Part shown: piece by piece, positions 41,972 to 49,890 of the stretch | Position numbering within the stretch: the stretch's first letter is position 1 | Layout of the letters: every line of letters begins with the position of its first letter | Assembly (NCBI RefSeq): GCF_000372465.1 | Contig: NZ_AQUZ01000049.1 | Coordinates: 8,543-65,303 of the forward strand | Length of the DNA stretch: 56,761 nt | From: Kribbella catacumbae DSM 19601 | Lineage (GTDB): Bacteria; Actinomycetota; Actinomycetes; Propionibacteriales; Kribbellaceae | Reading direction: 5' to 3' | The notes under the pieces: generated by a model | Seen by the model: only the letters and a program-made list of their open reading frames with translations | What the model was told of the DNA's origin: nothing | Databases searched by the model: none | Program-made: the position numbers and the translations under genes

Positions 41972-42730
41972 TCACCCACCGCCCGCCCGCACCAGCCCGG
42001 GGTACCGTTCCGAGAGGTTGCCATAGGCATCTAGTACTACGGCTGGCAGGTCCACGTGGTCGATGAAGTCCCGGCCGCGTGGACCGTAGCCGTGCTCGTC
42101 GTCGCGCAGCCGCCGGATCTCGCCGAGCACCAAGGACGCGAATCGCTCCCGGCCCCAGATCGCCGGTCCGCCGGGTGTCGCGGCGACGCCGTACGGGCCG
42201 ATCCAGGGGATCACCGGCGCGAAGCTGATCAGCTCGGTGCCCGGGAGATCCCGGAACGAGCGCACGAACGACGCATGGGTCCGTCGCTGCATGGTCGGGT
42301 CCTGCACCAGCACGATCCGCTGCGCCCGGTCCACGAACGGCCGGCTGAACTCCGCGTTCTGCCCGCAATTCGTGGACCGGTCCTCGATCTCGATCGCCGC
42401 CGCCGGTACGCCGTACTCGCGGGTCAGCAGGTCGCGGAAGATCTGCGACTCCGGCCGGAGTTCCCGCTCTCCGACCTTCGTCACCAGATGCCGCGTCGAG
42501 TGACCGACGCCGCCGCTGATCAGAATCCGCGGCACCAGCCCGTCCTGCCACGCCCGCGCAGCCACCTCGACGGATTCGAGCACCGCGCTCCCCATCAGCA
42601 CCAGCAAATCGGCCTCGCCGATCTCGGCGACATCGCGCCGGGCGAGGTAGGTCGAGATCAGCGTCAGCTCCTCGGTGTCCACCTCAGCTTGCCCCGAGCA
42701 ACGCGCGGAGCTCATCCGATGGGGCGTCAT
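41972..42730 (-). CDS. ydcF: YdcF-like DUF218/ElyC-fold protein
   Basis: A 252-residue soluble protein aligning with E. coli YdcF, an SAM-binding DUF218 protein of unknown role. Shared blocks: ISGGVGHSTRHL, EDRSTNCGQNAEFS, VLVQDPTMQRRTHASF and RLRDDEHGYGPRGRDFIDHVD. Nothing suggests a membrane anchor. The start is uncertain: ATG at 42730 overlaps the NB-ARC gene by 47 nt, while a GTG at 42682 starts 1 nt after that gene's stop and would couple translation. The pair is probably one transcript. Confidence 0.88.
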   Translation of the reverse strand: MTPHRMSSARCSGQAEVDTEELTLISTYLARRDVAEIGEADLLVLMGSAVLESVEVAARAWQDGLVPRILISGGVGHSTRHLVTKVGERELRPESQIFRDLLTREYGVPAAAIEIEDRSTNCGQNAEFSRPFVDRAQRIVLVQDPTMQRRTHASFVRSFRDLPGTELISFAPVIPWIGPYGVAATPGGPAIWGRERFASLVLGEIRRLRDDEHGYGPRGRDFIDHVDLPAVVLDAYGNLSERYPGLVRAGGG

Positions 42731-45053
42731 GTCCCTCGCAGAGGCTCAGGGCGAGCTTCCATTCGGTCCGTGCCTCGGCCGCCCGGCCGGCCGCGGTATG
42801 GCTCTCGCCGAGCCGTGTTCGGGCGAGCACCTCCTGATCCCAGATCTCGTACTCGACGACGAGTGGCAGGCTCTCCTGGAAGCAGGTGACCGCATCCTCG
42901 TGACGGTCGAGTGCCTGATAGACCGCCCCGAGGTCTGACAGTGCCTCGGCAAGGCGGCCGTCGGCCCGGTCCGGTAGTTGCCGATAGAGGTCGACGCACT
43001 CCTGAATCAGCTCGAGCGCCTCCTCGTGCCGGCCGCACTCGCGCAATGACTCGGCGATGAAGCGAAGGCGGTAGGCGAGGTGTTCCGGCAGGCCGTTGGT
43101 GCGTAGAGGTTGTGCGGCAAGGACGAAGGCTTCTGTCTGGAGCGTGAAGTCGCCGGTCTCACCGGCGAGCGAGCCAATCATCAGGTAGGCGGCCGATTCC
43201 ACGCCGGGTTGCGCGTGGGCCTTCGCCAGCTCCAATGCCTGTTCTGCCCGAGCCAGCCCGTCCTTCGGCCGGCCCACTCGCTGCAGGGTGTAGCTCAGAT
43301 TCACCAGCAGCGAACCCTGCAACTGGTAGTTGCCGATGGCTTCGGCGTACTTGAGGGCGCGTTCGCGGTAGCCCACTGCCGGCAAGTAGTCGCCGTAGCC
43401 CGAGCTCGCGTTGCTGAGGTCGGCAAGGATCAGGGCCTTGGGCACCGGATCGGTGATCTCGTCGAAGATCTCGTGGACGGCCTGGAGGGCGCTCTGCCAC
43501 TCGGTCCAGCGACGTCGGGCCGAGCCGAGCTGCCCCATGCCGGCAACTAGCCGTACTGCCGCGAGCCGCTCCACCGGAGATCCTGCGACCGCCTTTCGAA
43601 CCGCCGCCAGCAAGGCGAACCGCTCGACGTCGAGCCAGTCCAGGACGGTCTGCAGGTCGGTCTGATCGGCGGCCGGTTCCGCCCAGGACGGGTCGGGCCA
43701 GCCAGGTCCGTACTCACGGAGTACCGGCGTCAGCTCCTCCGAGCGCCACAGCATGGCCTGGTAACAGGCGAGCACTCGCTCCCACGCGGATCGGCGATCG
43801 GCCTCGGTCAGGGTGGCGTAGGCGCGTTCGCGGCCGACCTCGGCGACCAGGTCGTGGAGGCGGTACCGGTGCAGGGCGGGCGTTTCGAGCAGGTGGACGT
43901 CGACCAGCTTCTCCAGCACGTCCTCGGCTTCGTCGAGCGGGAGGTTCAGTGCGCTCGCGGCCACCCGGAGGGAGAAGCTGTCGCCGTCCAGCAACGAGCA
44001 CAAGGGCAGCGCTGTTGCTGCCGCTTGATCTGTTGCGCGTTTGCTCTTGGCCAGCGCGTCGATCGACACGGCGATAGTGCTGCGGACGCTCACGTCGGGT
44101 GAGGTGAGGACGTCCAGCCTTGCCTGGTCGTCGCCGAGGCGGGCGGCCAGCGTCGCGAGATCGGCGGCTGATCCGCCAGCCAGTTGACCTCCGGCGACGC
44201 GAATGGCGAGCGGGAGGCATCCGCAGCGGCGTACGAGGTCGGTGGCTGCAGCGGGCTCCGCATTGACCAGGTCGGCGCCGACGATCTCCGCCAGGAGTTG
44301 GAGGCTTTCCTGCTCGGAGAGGACTTCGAGGAGGAGATGGCGGGCGCCGCTCAGGTTGGTGAGTCTGTTCCGGCTCGTGATGAGGGCGGAGCAACCCGCA
44401 GTACCGGGGATGAGAGGGATGACCTGGGCGGAGTCGGCCGCGTCGTCGAGGAGGACCAGGACCCGTTTGCCGGCGAGCGCCGTACGGTAGCGGGCCGAGG
44501 CGCGGTCGAGGTCGCCGGGAATGTCGCCGGCCGGTACGTCGAGGGCCTGGAGGAGGACGGTCAGTGCTTCGAGTGGAGTCAGTGGCGCCTGACCGCCGTT
44601 GCCGCGCAGGTTGAGGTAGAGGCGGCCGTCGGGGAAGCGGTCGGCCATCAGCCGGGCTGCGTGCACGGCCAGGACCGTCTTCCCGACGCCGCCCATGCCA
44701 CCGATGGCGGACAGCGTGACGGCTCGGCCGACGGCCTCGTCGAGCACCTTCGTCAACTGCTCGACCTGGGCCGAGCGGCCGGTGAAGTCTTCGAGGTCGA
44801 AGGGGAGGTCGGTCGTGGTTGCCCGGGCGGATCCGGTCGCGGCCTGCTGGAAGGCCTCGACCTCGGCCGGCGACAGCGAAAGTGCTGCCGCCAGCCGGGT
44901 GATCGTCGGTTGGCGCGGGCGACGGCGGCGGCCGGTCTCGAGCATCCGGATCGCCTCGACGCTCAGGCCGGCCCGCTCTGCAAGCGCCTCCTGGGTCAGG
45001 GCGGATCGCGCCCGGAACCGCCGCAAGAGGTCCGCTACTGCCCCAGGCTCCAT
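42684..45053 (-). CDS. XRE/NB-ARC/TPR STAND regulator (AfsR-like without BTAD)
   Basis: A 789-residue regulator. Residues 8-70 are an XRE-type helix-turn-helix (LTQEALAERAGLSVEAIRMLETGRR). The NB-ARC ATPase follows with P-loop GGMGGVGKT at 118-126, Walker B VLVLLDDAAD, the GLPLA-like CGCLPLAI and LHD in YRLHDLVAE near 410. The rest, about 500-789, is TPR repeats (YRERALKYAEAIGNYQLQG, RAEQALELAKAH). STAND proteins of this sort switch on ATP binding. The target is unknown. It starts close to the convergent-looking gap with the aldo/keto reductase (43 nt) and overlaps ydcF downstream. Confidence 0.9.
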   Translation of the reverse strand: MEPGAVADLLRRFRARSALTQEALAERAGLSVEAIRMLETGRRRRPRQPTITRLAAALSLSPAEVEAFQQAATGSARATTTDLPFDLEDFTGRSAQVEQLTKVLDEAVGRAVTLSAIGGMGGVGKTVLAVHAARLMADRFPDGRLYLNLRGNGGQAPLTPLEALTVLLQALDVPAGDIPGDLDRASARYRTALAGKRVLVLLDDAADSAQVIPLIPGTAGCSALITSRNRLTNLSGARHLLLEVLSEQESLQLLAEIVGADLVNAEPAAATDLVRRCGCLPLAIRVAGGQLAGGSAADLATLAARLGDDQARLDVLTSPDVSVRSTIAVSIDALAKSKRATDQAAATALPLCSLLDGDSFSLRVAASALNLPLDEAEDVLEKLVDVHLLETPALHRYRLHDLVAEVGRERAYATLTEADRRSAWERVLACYQAMLWRSEELTPVLREYGPGWPDPSWAEPAADQTDLQTVLDWLDVERFALLAAVRKAVAGSPVERLAAVRLVAGMGQLGSARRRWTEWQSALQAVHEIFDEITDPVPKALILADLSNASSGYGDYLPAVGYRERALKYAEAIGNYQLQGSLLVNLSYTLQRVGRPKDGLARAEQALELAKAHAQPGVESAAYLMIGSLAGETGDFTLQTEAFVLAAQPLRTNGLPEHLAYRLRFIAESLRECGRHEEALELIQECVDLYRQLPDRADGRLAEALSDLGAVYQALDRHEDAVTCFQESLPLVVEYEIWDQEVLARTRLGESHTAAGRAAEARTEWKLALSLCEGHDAPSDELRALLGAS

Positions 45054-45096
45054 CGCCGAAGCCTAAGGCGGACCTCCAAATGGTTGCCAGTGCGCA

Positions 45097-46071
45097 CTAG
45101 TCGGACGGGATGGCGTCGAGGATGGCCAGTTGGTCGGGGGAGAGTTGGATTGAGCCGGCGGCGACGTTCTCGGTCAGGTGGATGGGGTTGCCGGTGCCGG
45201 GGATGGCCAGGACATGGGGGCCCTTGGCAAGGGTCCAGGCGATCCGGATCTGGGCGGGAGTCGCGCCGTGCTCGCGGGCGATGGCGACGACCGGGTCAGT
45301 GTCGGCCACTCCACCGGCCTCCCGTCCGGTCGCCGTGACCGCGAAGAAGGGGACGAACGCGATCCCTTGCCGGCCACAGGTTTCGAGCATGCTGTCGTTG
45401 ACGCGACCGAAGCCGACGCCGTAGCGGTTCTGTACTGCGACGACCGGCGCGATCTCCTGCGCCTGGGTGAGGTGTTCGCCGCGGATGTTTGACAGGCCGA
45501 GATGCTTGATCAGACCGGCTGCGCGCAACTCGGCCAGTACGCCGAAGTGCTCGGCGACCGAGGTGAGGCCGGTCTGGCGGAGGTACACCAGATCCAGCGT
45601 CTCGAGCCCGAGCTGACGCAGGTTGCCCTCGACCAGCCCGCGCAACTGGTTCGGCCGGGCCAGGCCGTGCTCCATCGGCCCGACCTTGGTCGCGATCACT
45701 AGGTCGTCGGGGTAGGGGGCGAGCGCCCGGCGGATGGCGTCGTTGGCCCAGTCGAGGCTGTCGAAACCGTGGGTCTCGCCGGATCTGCCGAACGAGGGGT
45801 AGAAGGCAGCGGTGTCGATGTGGTTGATGCCGAGCTCGATGACGCGCCGGAGGAGGCTGGTCACCTGCTCGGCGCCGGTCCGCGTGCCCGCCGTACCGGC
45901 TGTCGTGTCGGCGGTCGCGCCGCTGCCGCCGAGGCGTTTGGCGCCGAATCCGATCCGGTTGACGGTCAGGTCTCCTAGCGTCCAAGCCCCAGCGATCGCG
46001 GGGGACTTGCGCCCTGCATTCTTTGGTGCTACAGTTGAGCTTAGATCTGCGTTCGAATCCGTCTTATGCAT
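45097..46071 (-). CDS. Aldo/keto reductase family protein with substituted catalytic His
   Basis: A 324-residue NADP-type barrel enzyme. INHIDTAAFYPSFGRSG gives the tetrad Asp and Tyr, and VIATKVG the Lys. The fourth residue, His in YLxH of classical AKRs, is replaced: LDLVYLRQTGLTS has no His. SRN-like LGLSNIRGEHL and IPGTGNPIHLTEN make the cofactor pocket. Enzymes with this change (as in E. coli YdbC-like) exist, so it may still be active with another proton relay. A 40-residue N-terminal extension precedes the barrel. The upstream 167 bases (46072-46238) show only short inverted GGCTAG/CTAGCC repeats near 46085. Confidence 0.87.
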   Translation of the reverse strand: MHKTDSNADLSSTVAPKNAGRKSPAIAGAWTLGDLTVNRIGFGAKRLGGSGATADTTAGTAGTRTGAEQVTSLLRRVIELGINHIDTAAFYPSFGRSGETHGFDSLDWANDAIRRALAPYPDDLVIATKVGPMEHGLARPNQLRGLVEGNLRQLGLETLDLVYLRQTGLTSVAEHFGVLAELRAAGLIKHLGLSNIRGEHLTQAQEIAPVVAVQNRYGVGFGRVNDSMLETCGRQGIAFVPFFAVTATGREAGGVADTDPVVAIAREHGATPAQIRIAWTLAKGPHVLAIPGTGNPIHLTENVAAGSIQLSPDQLAILDAIPSD

Positions 46072-46238
46072 GAGGACAGGATAAGGCTAGTGCCCCTTCT
46101 AGGGCTAGCCCGCAGCTCATCCCGTTGCTCGGCCGCGGACCGCCACGCAGTCACAACCGGTCAGGCGGAAATCGGAGAGGACAGCGACGGCCTCGGCTGT
46201 GAGGGCTGAGCGGACCTGTGCTTCGGTAGCTTCTGCTC

Positions 46239-47411
46239 ATGGTGAGCGGTGTGTTGGGCGGGCTGGAGCCCGCCGGTGGGGCGTGGACGCGGAAGGTCGC
46301 CTACGAGGTCGCGCTCGAGGGGACCGGGCAGGCGATCGGGTTCTACGCGGAACTGATCGCGAACGAGGAAGCCGATCCCGACAAGATCGAGCAGTGGCGG
46401 GCCGAGCAGCGGGCCTGGGCAGCACGACGCCGGCGGTTGCGCCTGGACGACGGGCCGGAGATCGACGCGATCTACTCGGAGGGCGAGGTACTGCTGGCCG
46501 AGCCTGACGAGAAGGTCGGCGAGACGGTACGCCGTAAGCAGGAACTGAGCGAGGACGAGAACGAGCGGATCTTCCGGGAGCGGATCGTCCCGGACGAGTT
46601 GACCAGTACGCAGCAGGAGCAGCCGGTCGCGGTGATCGTCGCAGGGCAGCCCGGGGCCGGCAAAGCGACGGTCAACGCGCTCGCATGTGATGTCCTGCTC
46701 CGCCATGGACGCCATCCGCTGACGATCGGCCCGGACCGCTATCAGCCACACTGGCCCGTCTTCCGCACGCCGATCGACGACGGACCCACCGGCTACCTCA
46801 GCGCAGACGGTCTCAGCTGGATGGCGAAGGCGCTGACCTACGCGCGTACGCAGCGTTTCGACGTCGTGATGGAGGCGCCCCTGCTCGCTCAGGATGACGT
46901 GGAGCACGCGGCTCGCGAGTTCAAGTCGGCCGGATATCGGGTCGAGGTCGCGATCCTCGCCGTACCGGAGGCTGCAAGCCGGTTCGGCGTACTAGATCGT
47001 CATCTCCGCGGGCTGGAGGTCTATGGCTACGGCCGGCTCGCCGATCCTGAGCTGCACGACAGCGCCTATCGCCGGGTGCTCGAAATGGCCGAGACGATCG
47101 ATCGGGAGCAGTACGCCGATCACGTGGCCGTGCTGCGCTCGGACGGGCAGGTGCTCCATCAGCAAGTGTCAGGTACGGCGGAAGTGGTCGAGCGCGAACG
47201 GAGTCGCCTGTGGACGGCCGCGGAGTCCCGGCAGTTCCTTGAGGGAGTTGCGGAGCTCCGGCGGATCGGGAGGTCGGCACCGATCGAATGGATCCAACGG
47301 GAGGCGGCCGAGGCGGAACGGCTGGTGCGGAAGCTGGTTGCGCCGTACATCCACCCGGATGCCGTCACGCTGCACATCGCTACCGCGGGAGTACTGCCGC
47401 CGGACGCGTAG
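46239..47411 (+). CDS. Zeta-toxin-like kinase with N-terminal antitoxin-like extension
   Basis: A 390-residue protein. Residues 100-390 are a zeta-toxin P-loop kinase: AGQPGAGKAT (about 135-145), GPDRYQPHWP supplying the catalytic Asp, then VVMEAPLL and YRVEVAILAVPEAASRFGVLDR. Zeta toxins phosphorylate UDP-N-acetylglucosamine, blocking cell-wall synthesis. Residues 1-85 (KVAYEVALEGTGQAIGFYAELI, EQWRAEQRAWAARRRRL, DAIYSEGE) resemble a small helical protein that in other actinobacteria I recall as a separate gene before such kinases. That would make this an antitoxin-toxin fusion; the comparison is from memory. No separate antitoxin gene is beside it. Confidence 0.82.
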   Translation: MVSGVLGGLEPAGGAWTRKVAYEVALEGTGQAIGFYAELIANEEADPDKIEQWRAEQRAWAARRRRLRLDDGPEIDAIYSEGEVLLAEPDEKVGETVRRKQELSEDENERIFRERIVPDELTSTQQEQPVAVIVAGQPGAGKATVNALACDVLLRHGRHPLTIGPDRYQPHWPVFRTPIDDGPTGYLSADGLSWMAKALTYARTQRFDVVMEAPLLAQDDVEHAAREFKSAGYRVEVAILAVPEAASRFGVLDRHLRGLEVYGYGRLADPELHDSAYRRVLEMAETIDREQYADHVAVLRSDGQVLHQQVSGTAEVVERERSRLWTAAESRQFLEGVAELRRIGRSAPIEWIQREAAEAERLVRKLVAPYIHPDAVTLHIATAGVLPPDA

Positions 47412-47444
47412 GAACACGTCCGGCGGCGGCGCGACCGGACGGCG

Positions 47445-47621
47445 TCAGACGCCGTGCTCGTTGGTTTGCTTACGGGTGCGCTTGGAGAAGTCGCCGGTCA
47501 CTCGGCCCTTCGTGTCGCGGACCTTCTCGTCGTCTCCCAGGCGGCCGGCTTGCTTGGCAAGCTTCTCGGCCTCTTTCCCAGACATCCAGCCCTTTTCCTT
47601 GGACCTCTTTCCGAACGCCAT
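47445..47621 (-). CDS. 58-residue basic small protein
   Basis: ATG 47621 is preceded by GAGGAGTC. The product, MAFGKRSKEKGWMSGKEAEKL to KQTNEHGV, is Lys-rich with charged helices, no TM and no signal. I do not recognise a named family. It stands alone between the zeta kinase and tRNA-Arg, convergent with the kinase (33-nt gap, with a 6-bp hairpin at 47418-47440). Nucleic-acid binding is possible from its charge only. Bases 47622-47861 show no further gene. Confidence 0.65.
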   Translation of the reverse strand: MAFGKRSKEKGWMSGKEAEKLAKQAGRLGDDEKVRDTKGRVTGDFSKRTRKQTNEHGV

Positions 47622-47861
47622 GACTCCTCCTCAGATGTCACCCCGTTCCAGCAATCACGTCGATGGTAGTGACGACGTGGTTCACCGGACGCTCGGCCGG
47701 GATTGCGGCCGAGGTGGGCGACGATCCGATCCAGGGATCGTTGCCCGACCACGGTACGTCGGGACCGAACGGCGAGCCCGGGTCAGCCGGAAGTCGCCGG
47801 CGGGGACGATCATCCTGGCTTCTGCTAGGTGGTCTGACGCCTGACCTGCAGGTTTGGGTGG

Positions 47862-47935
<74 letters not shown>

Positions 47936-48132
47936 ATTGCCGGGGCTTGAGCCGCGGCACGGATCAGAGTCTCTCAGATGGTGGGCCGATCACGCTCGTG
48001 GGTTCCTCCCGGCGGGGCGTACGCCCGACCGGGTGGCTCTGGCTACTGCGAAGTACAGGGTTGTCGTTCCATCCGGGTAACGCTGAGTGGGCGGTCCTGC
48101 CGTGGTGGGGGCTCTACAACTAGGCTGCGGGC

Positions 48133-49800
48133 ATGAGTTACCCCTCAGGAGGCCCGCCCGAGTCGCCGCAACCCGCGGTGGAGTCCGTCGGCGAGCCCGG
48201 CGGACAGTACCCCCAGCCCAACCTGCTGGGCACCCATCCGGTGCCCGGACAGCGGCGGAACCAGGGCATCCTGATCGGGGTTGTCGTAGCGGTCGCCTTC
48301 GCGATCGCCGGCCTGGGCATCTTCGCGATCGTGGCGAAGTCGACCGGCGCGGGCGGGTTCATGTGGGGCCTGGGCTTCGCGTTCATCCCGGTGATCCCGG
48401 TGATCGCGCTGTACCTGTGGCTGGACCGCTACGAACCGGAGCCGGCCAAATACATTCTGGTAGCACTGTGCTGGGGTGCGTTCATCGCCACCCTCGCGGC
48501 GATCTTCATCAACACCCAGGTGTCTGAGTGGATGCACGAGACCGGCAGCGGCGGCAACCGGTCCGCGGTGTTCGTGGCACCGCCGGTGGAGGAGTTCGCG
48601 AAGGGCTCGATCATCTTGTTGCTGGCGCTACTGCGCCGCAAGGAGTTCGACGGCATCATCGACAGCCTGGTGTACGCCGGCATGGTCGGCGTCGGCTTCG
48701 CCTTCACCGAGAACATCCTGTACTACGGCCGCATCTTCCGGCAGCTGTCCGAGGAGGCCGGCAGCGACGAAGGTCTGCGCGGCGCGTTCGTGCTGTTCGT
48801 GATCCGCGGGCTGATCTCGCCGTTCGCGCATCCACTGTTCACCTCGTTCACCGCGATCGGGATCGGTATCGCGGTCCGGCATCGCAGTACGGTCGTGCGC
48901 TACCTCGCCCCGATCGTCGGCTACCTCGGCGCGGTGCTCGCACACGGCCTCTGGAACGGTGGCGCGAGCTGGGCCGGTGGCGGCGGCTTCATCACCGTCT
49001 ACCTGTTCCTGATGGTGCCGATCTTCATCGCGATGGTCGTCTTCGCTTTGGTGATGCGATCACGCGAAGGGCAGATGATCGCCTCGCGGCTCTATGACTA
49101 TGTGCGGTTCGGCTGGCTGGTCCCGCAGGATGTGCCGTTGATAGCGACCTTGCGTGGCCGCAAGGCGCTCCGGCAGAACGCCAAGCGGTACGGCGCGCAG
49201 GCGGAGACCGCGGCCAAGGCGTTCCAGCACAACGCGACCGAACTGGCCTACCTGCGAGACAAGATCGTCCGCCAGGTGATCGGCCCGGAAGCGCTCAAGA
49301 CGGAGAAGGAGCTCTTGGACGAGCTCCGGGCCCGGCGCCCGAGTGTGCCGTTCCCGCCGATGCCGGCGTTCGCGCAGGCGGTTCCGCAGTACCAGGGCGC
49401 GCCGCAGTACCAGGCTCCGCAGTACCAGGGACCGCCGTACCAGGACGGGCCGCAGGGACCGCCGTACGGCGGTCCGGTACCGGGCGGGCCTGGTCCCGGG
49501 CAATCAGGCCGGGTGCAGGACGTGGTGCCGGGACAGCCTGGCCAGGGGGCGCCGCAGTACTCGGGGCAGCCGGGGCAAGGACAGGGTGGACCGGGGCAGC
49601 CGGGGCCGGGGCAGCCCGGGGCGGCGCAGGGTGGAGGGGCCGGTGGATATCCGCCGGTTCAGCCGGGTTATCCGGCGCCTCAGCCGGGGTATCCAACCCG
49701 GCAACCCGGCTACCCAGCGACCCAGCCCGGTTACCCACCGGGACCCCCTGGATCGTCCGGAACGCCGGGAGGATACGGTCCCTATCCACCGTCGCAGTGA
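48133..49800 (+). CDS. PrsW-family intramembrane metalloprotease with P/G/Q-rich tail
   Basis: A 555-residue membrane protein. After a Pro-rich N terminus, about eight TM helices cover residues 45-310. PrsW motifs are all there: APPVEEFAKG (EExxK), VGFAFTENILYYG (FxxxE), ISPFAHPLFTSF and LAHGLWNGG with His ligands. Bacillus PrsW cuts an anti-sigma factor (site-1 proteolysis). Residues about 415-555 are low-complexity repeats (QYQGAPQYQAPQYQG, then PGYPAPQPGYP), probably a flexible tail. No anti-sigma gene is near. ATG at 48133; the ribosome binding site is weak (GCTGCGGGC). Confidence 0.88.
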   Translation: MSYPSGGPPESPQPAVESVGEPGGQYPQPNLLGTHPVPGQRRNQGILIGVVVAVAFAIAGLGIFAIVAKSTGAGGFMWGLGFAFIPVIPVIALYLWLDRYEPEPAKYILVALCWGAFIATLAAIFINTQVSEWMHETGSGGNRSAVFVAPPVEEFAKGSIILLLALLRRKEFDGIIDSLVYAGMVGVGFAFTENILYYGRIFRQLSEEAGSDEGLRGAFVLFVIRGLISPFAHPLFTSFTAIGIGIAVRHRSTVVRYLAPIVGYLGAVLAHGLWNGGASWAGGGGFITVYLFLMVPIFIAMVVFALVMRSREGQMIASRLYDYVRFGWLVPQDVPLIATLRGRKALRQNAKRYGAQAETAAKAFQHNATELAYLRDKIVRQVIGPEALKTEKELLDELRARRPSVPFPPMPAFAQAVPQYQGAPQYQAPQYQGPPYQDGPQGPPYGGPVPGGPGPGQSGRVQDVVPGQPGQGAPQYSGQPGQGQGGPGQPGPGQPGAAQGGGAGGYPPVQPGYPAPQPGYPTRQPGYPATQPGYPPGPPGSSGTPGGYGPYPPSQ

Positions 49801-49890
49801 CTGCCACCCGTCCACGCCGCCAAACGGGGATGAAGATGACTTTGCTTCTGCGCTGTCCGACCGGGCACTCTGTGCTCGTGGGCGGTAGCC

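Noticed and set aside
46161..46907. 248-residue minus-strand ORF over the zeta-kinase gene
   Set aside because: Shadow frame; no domain features and no ribosome binding site.
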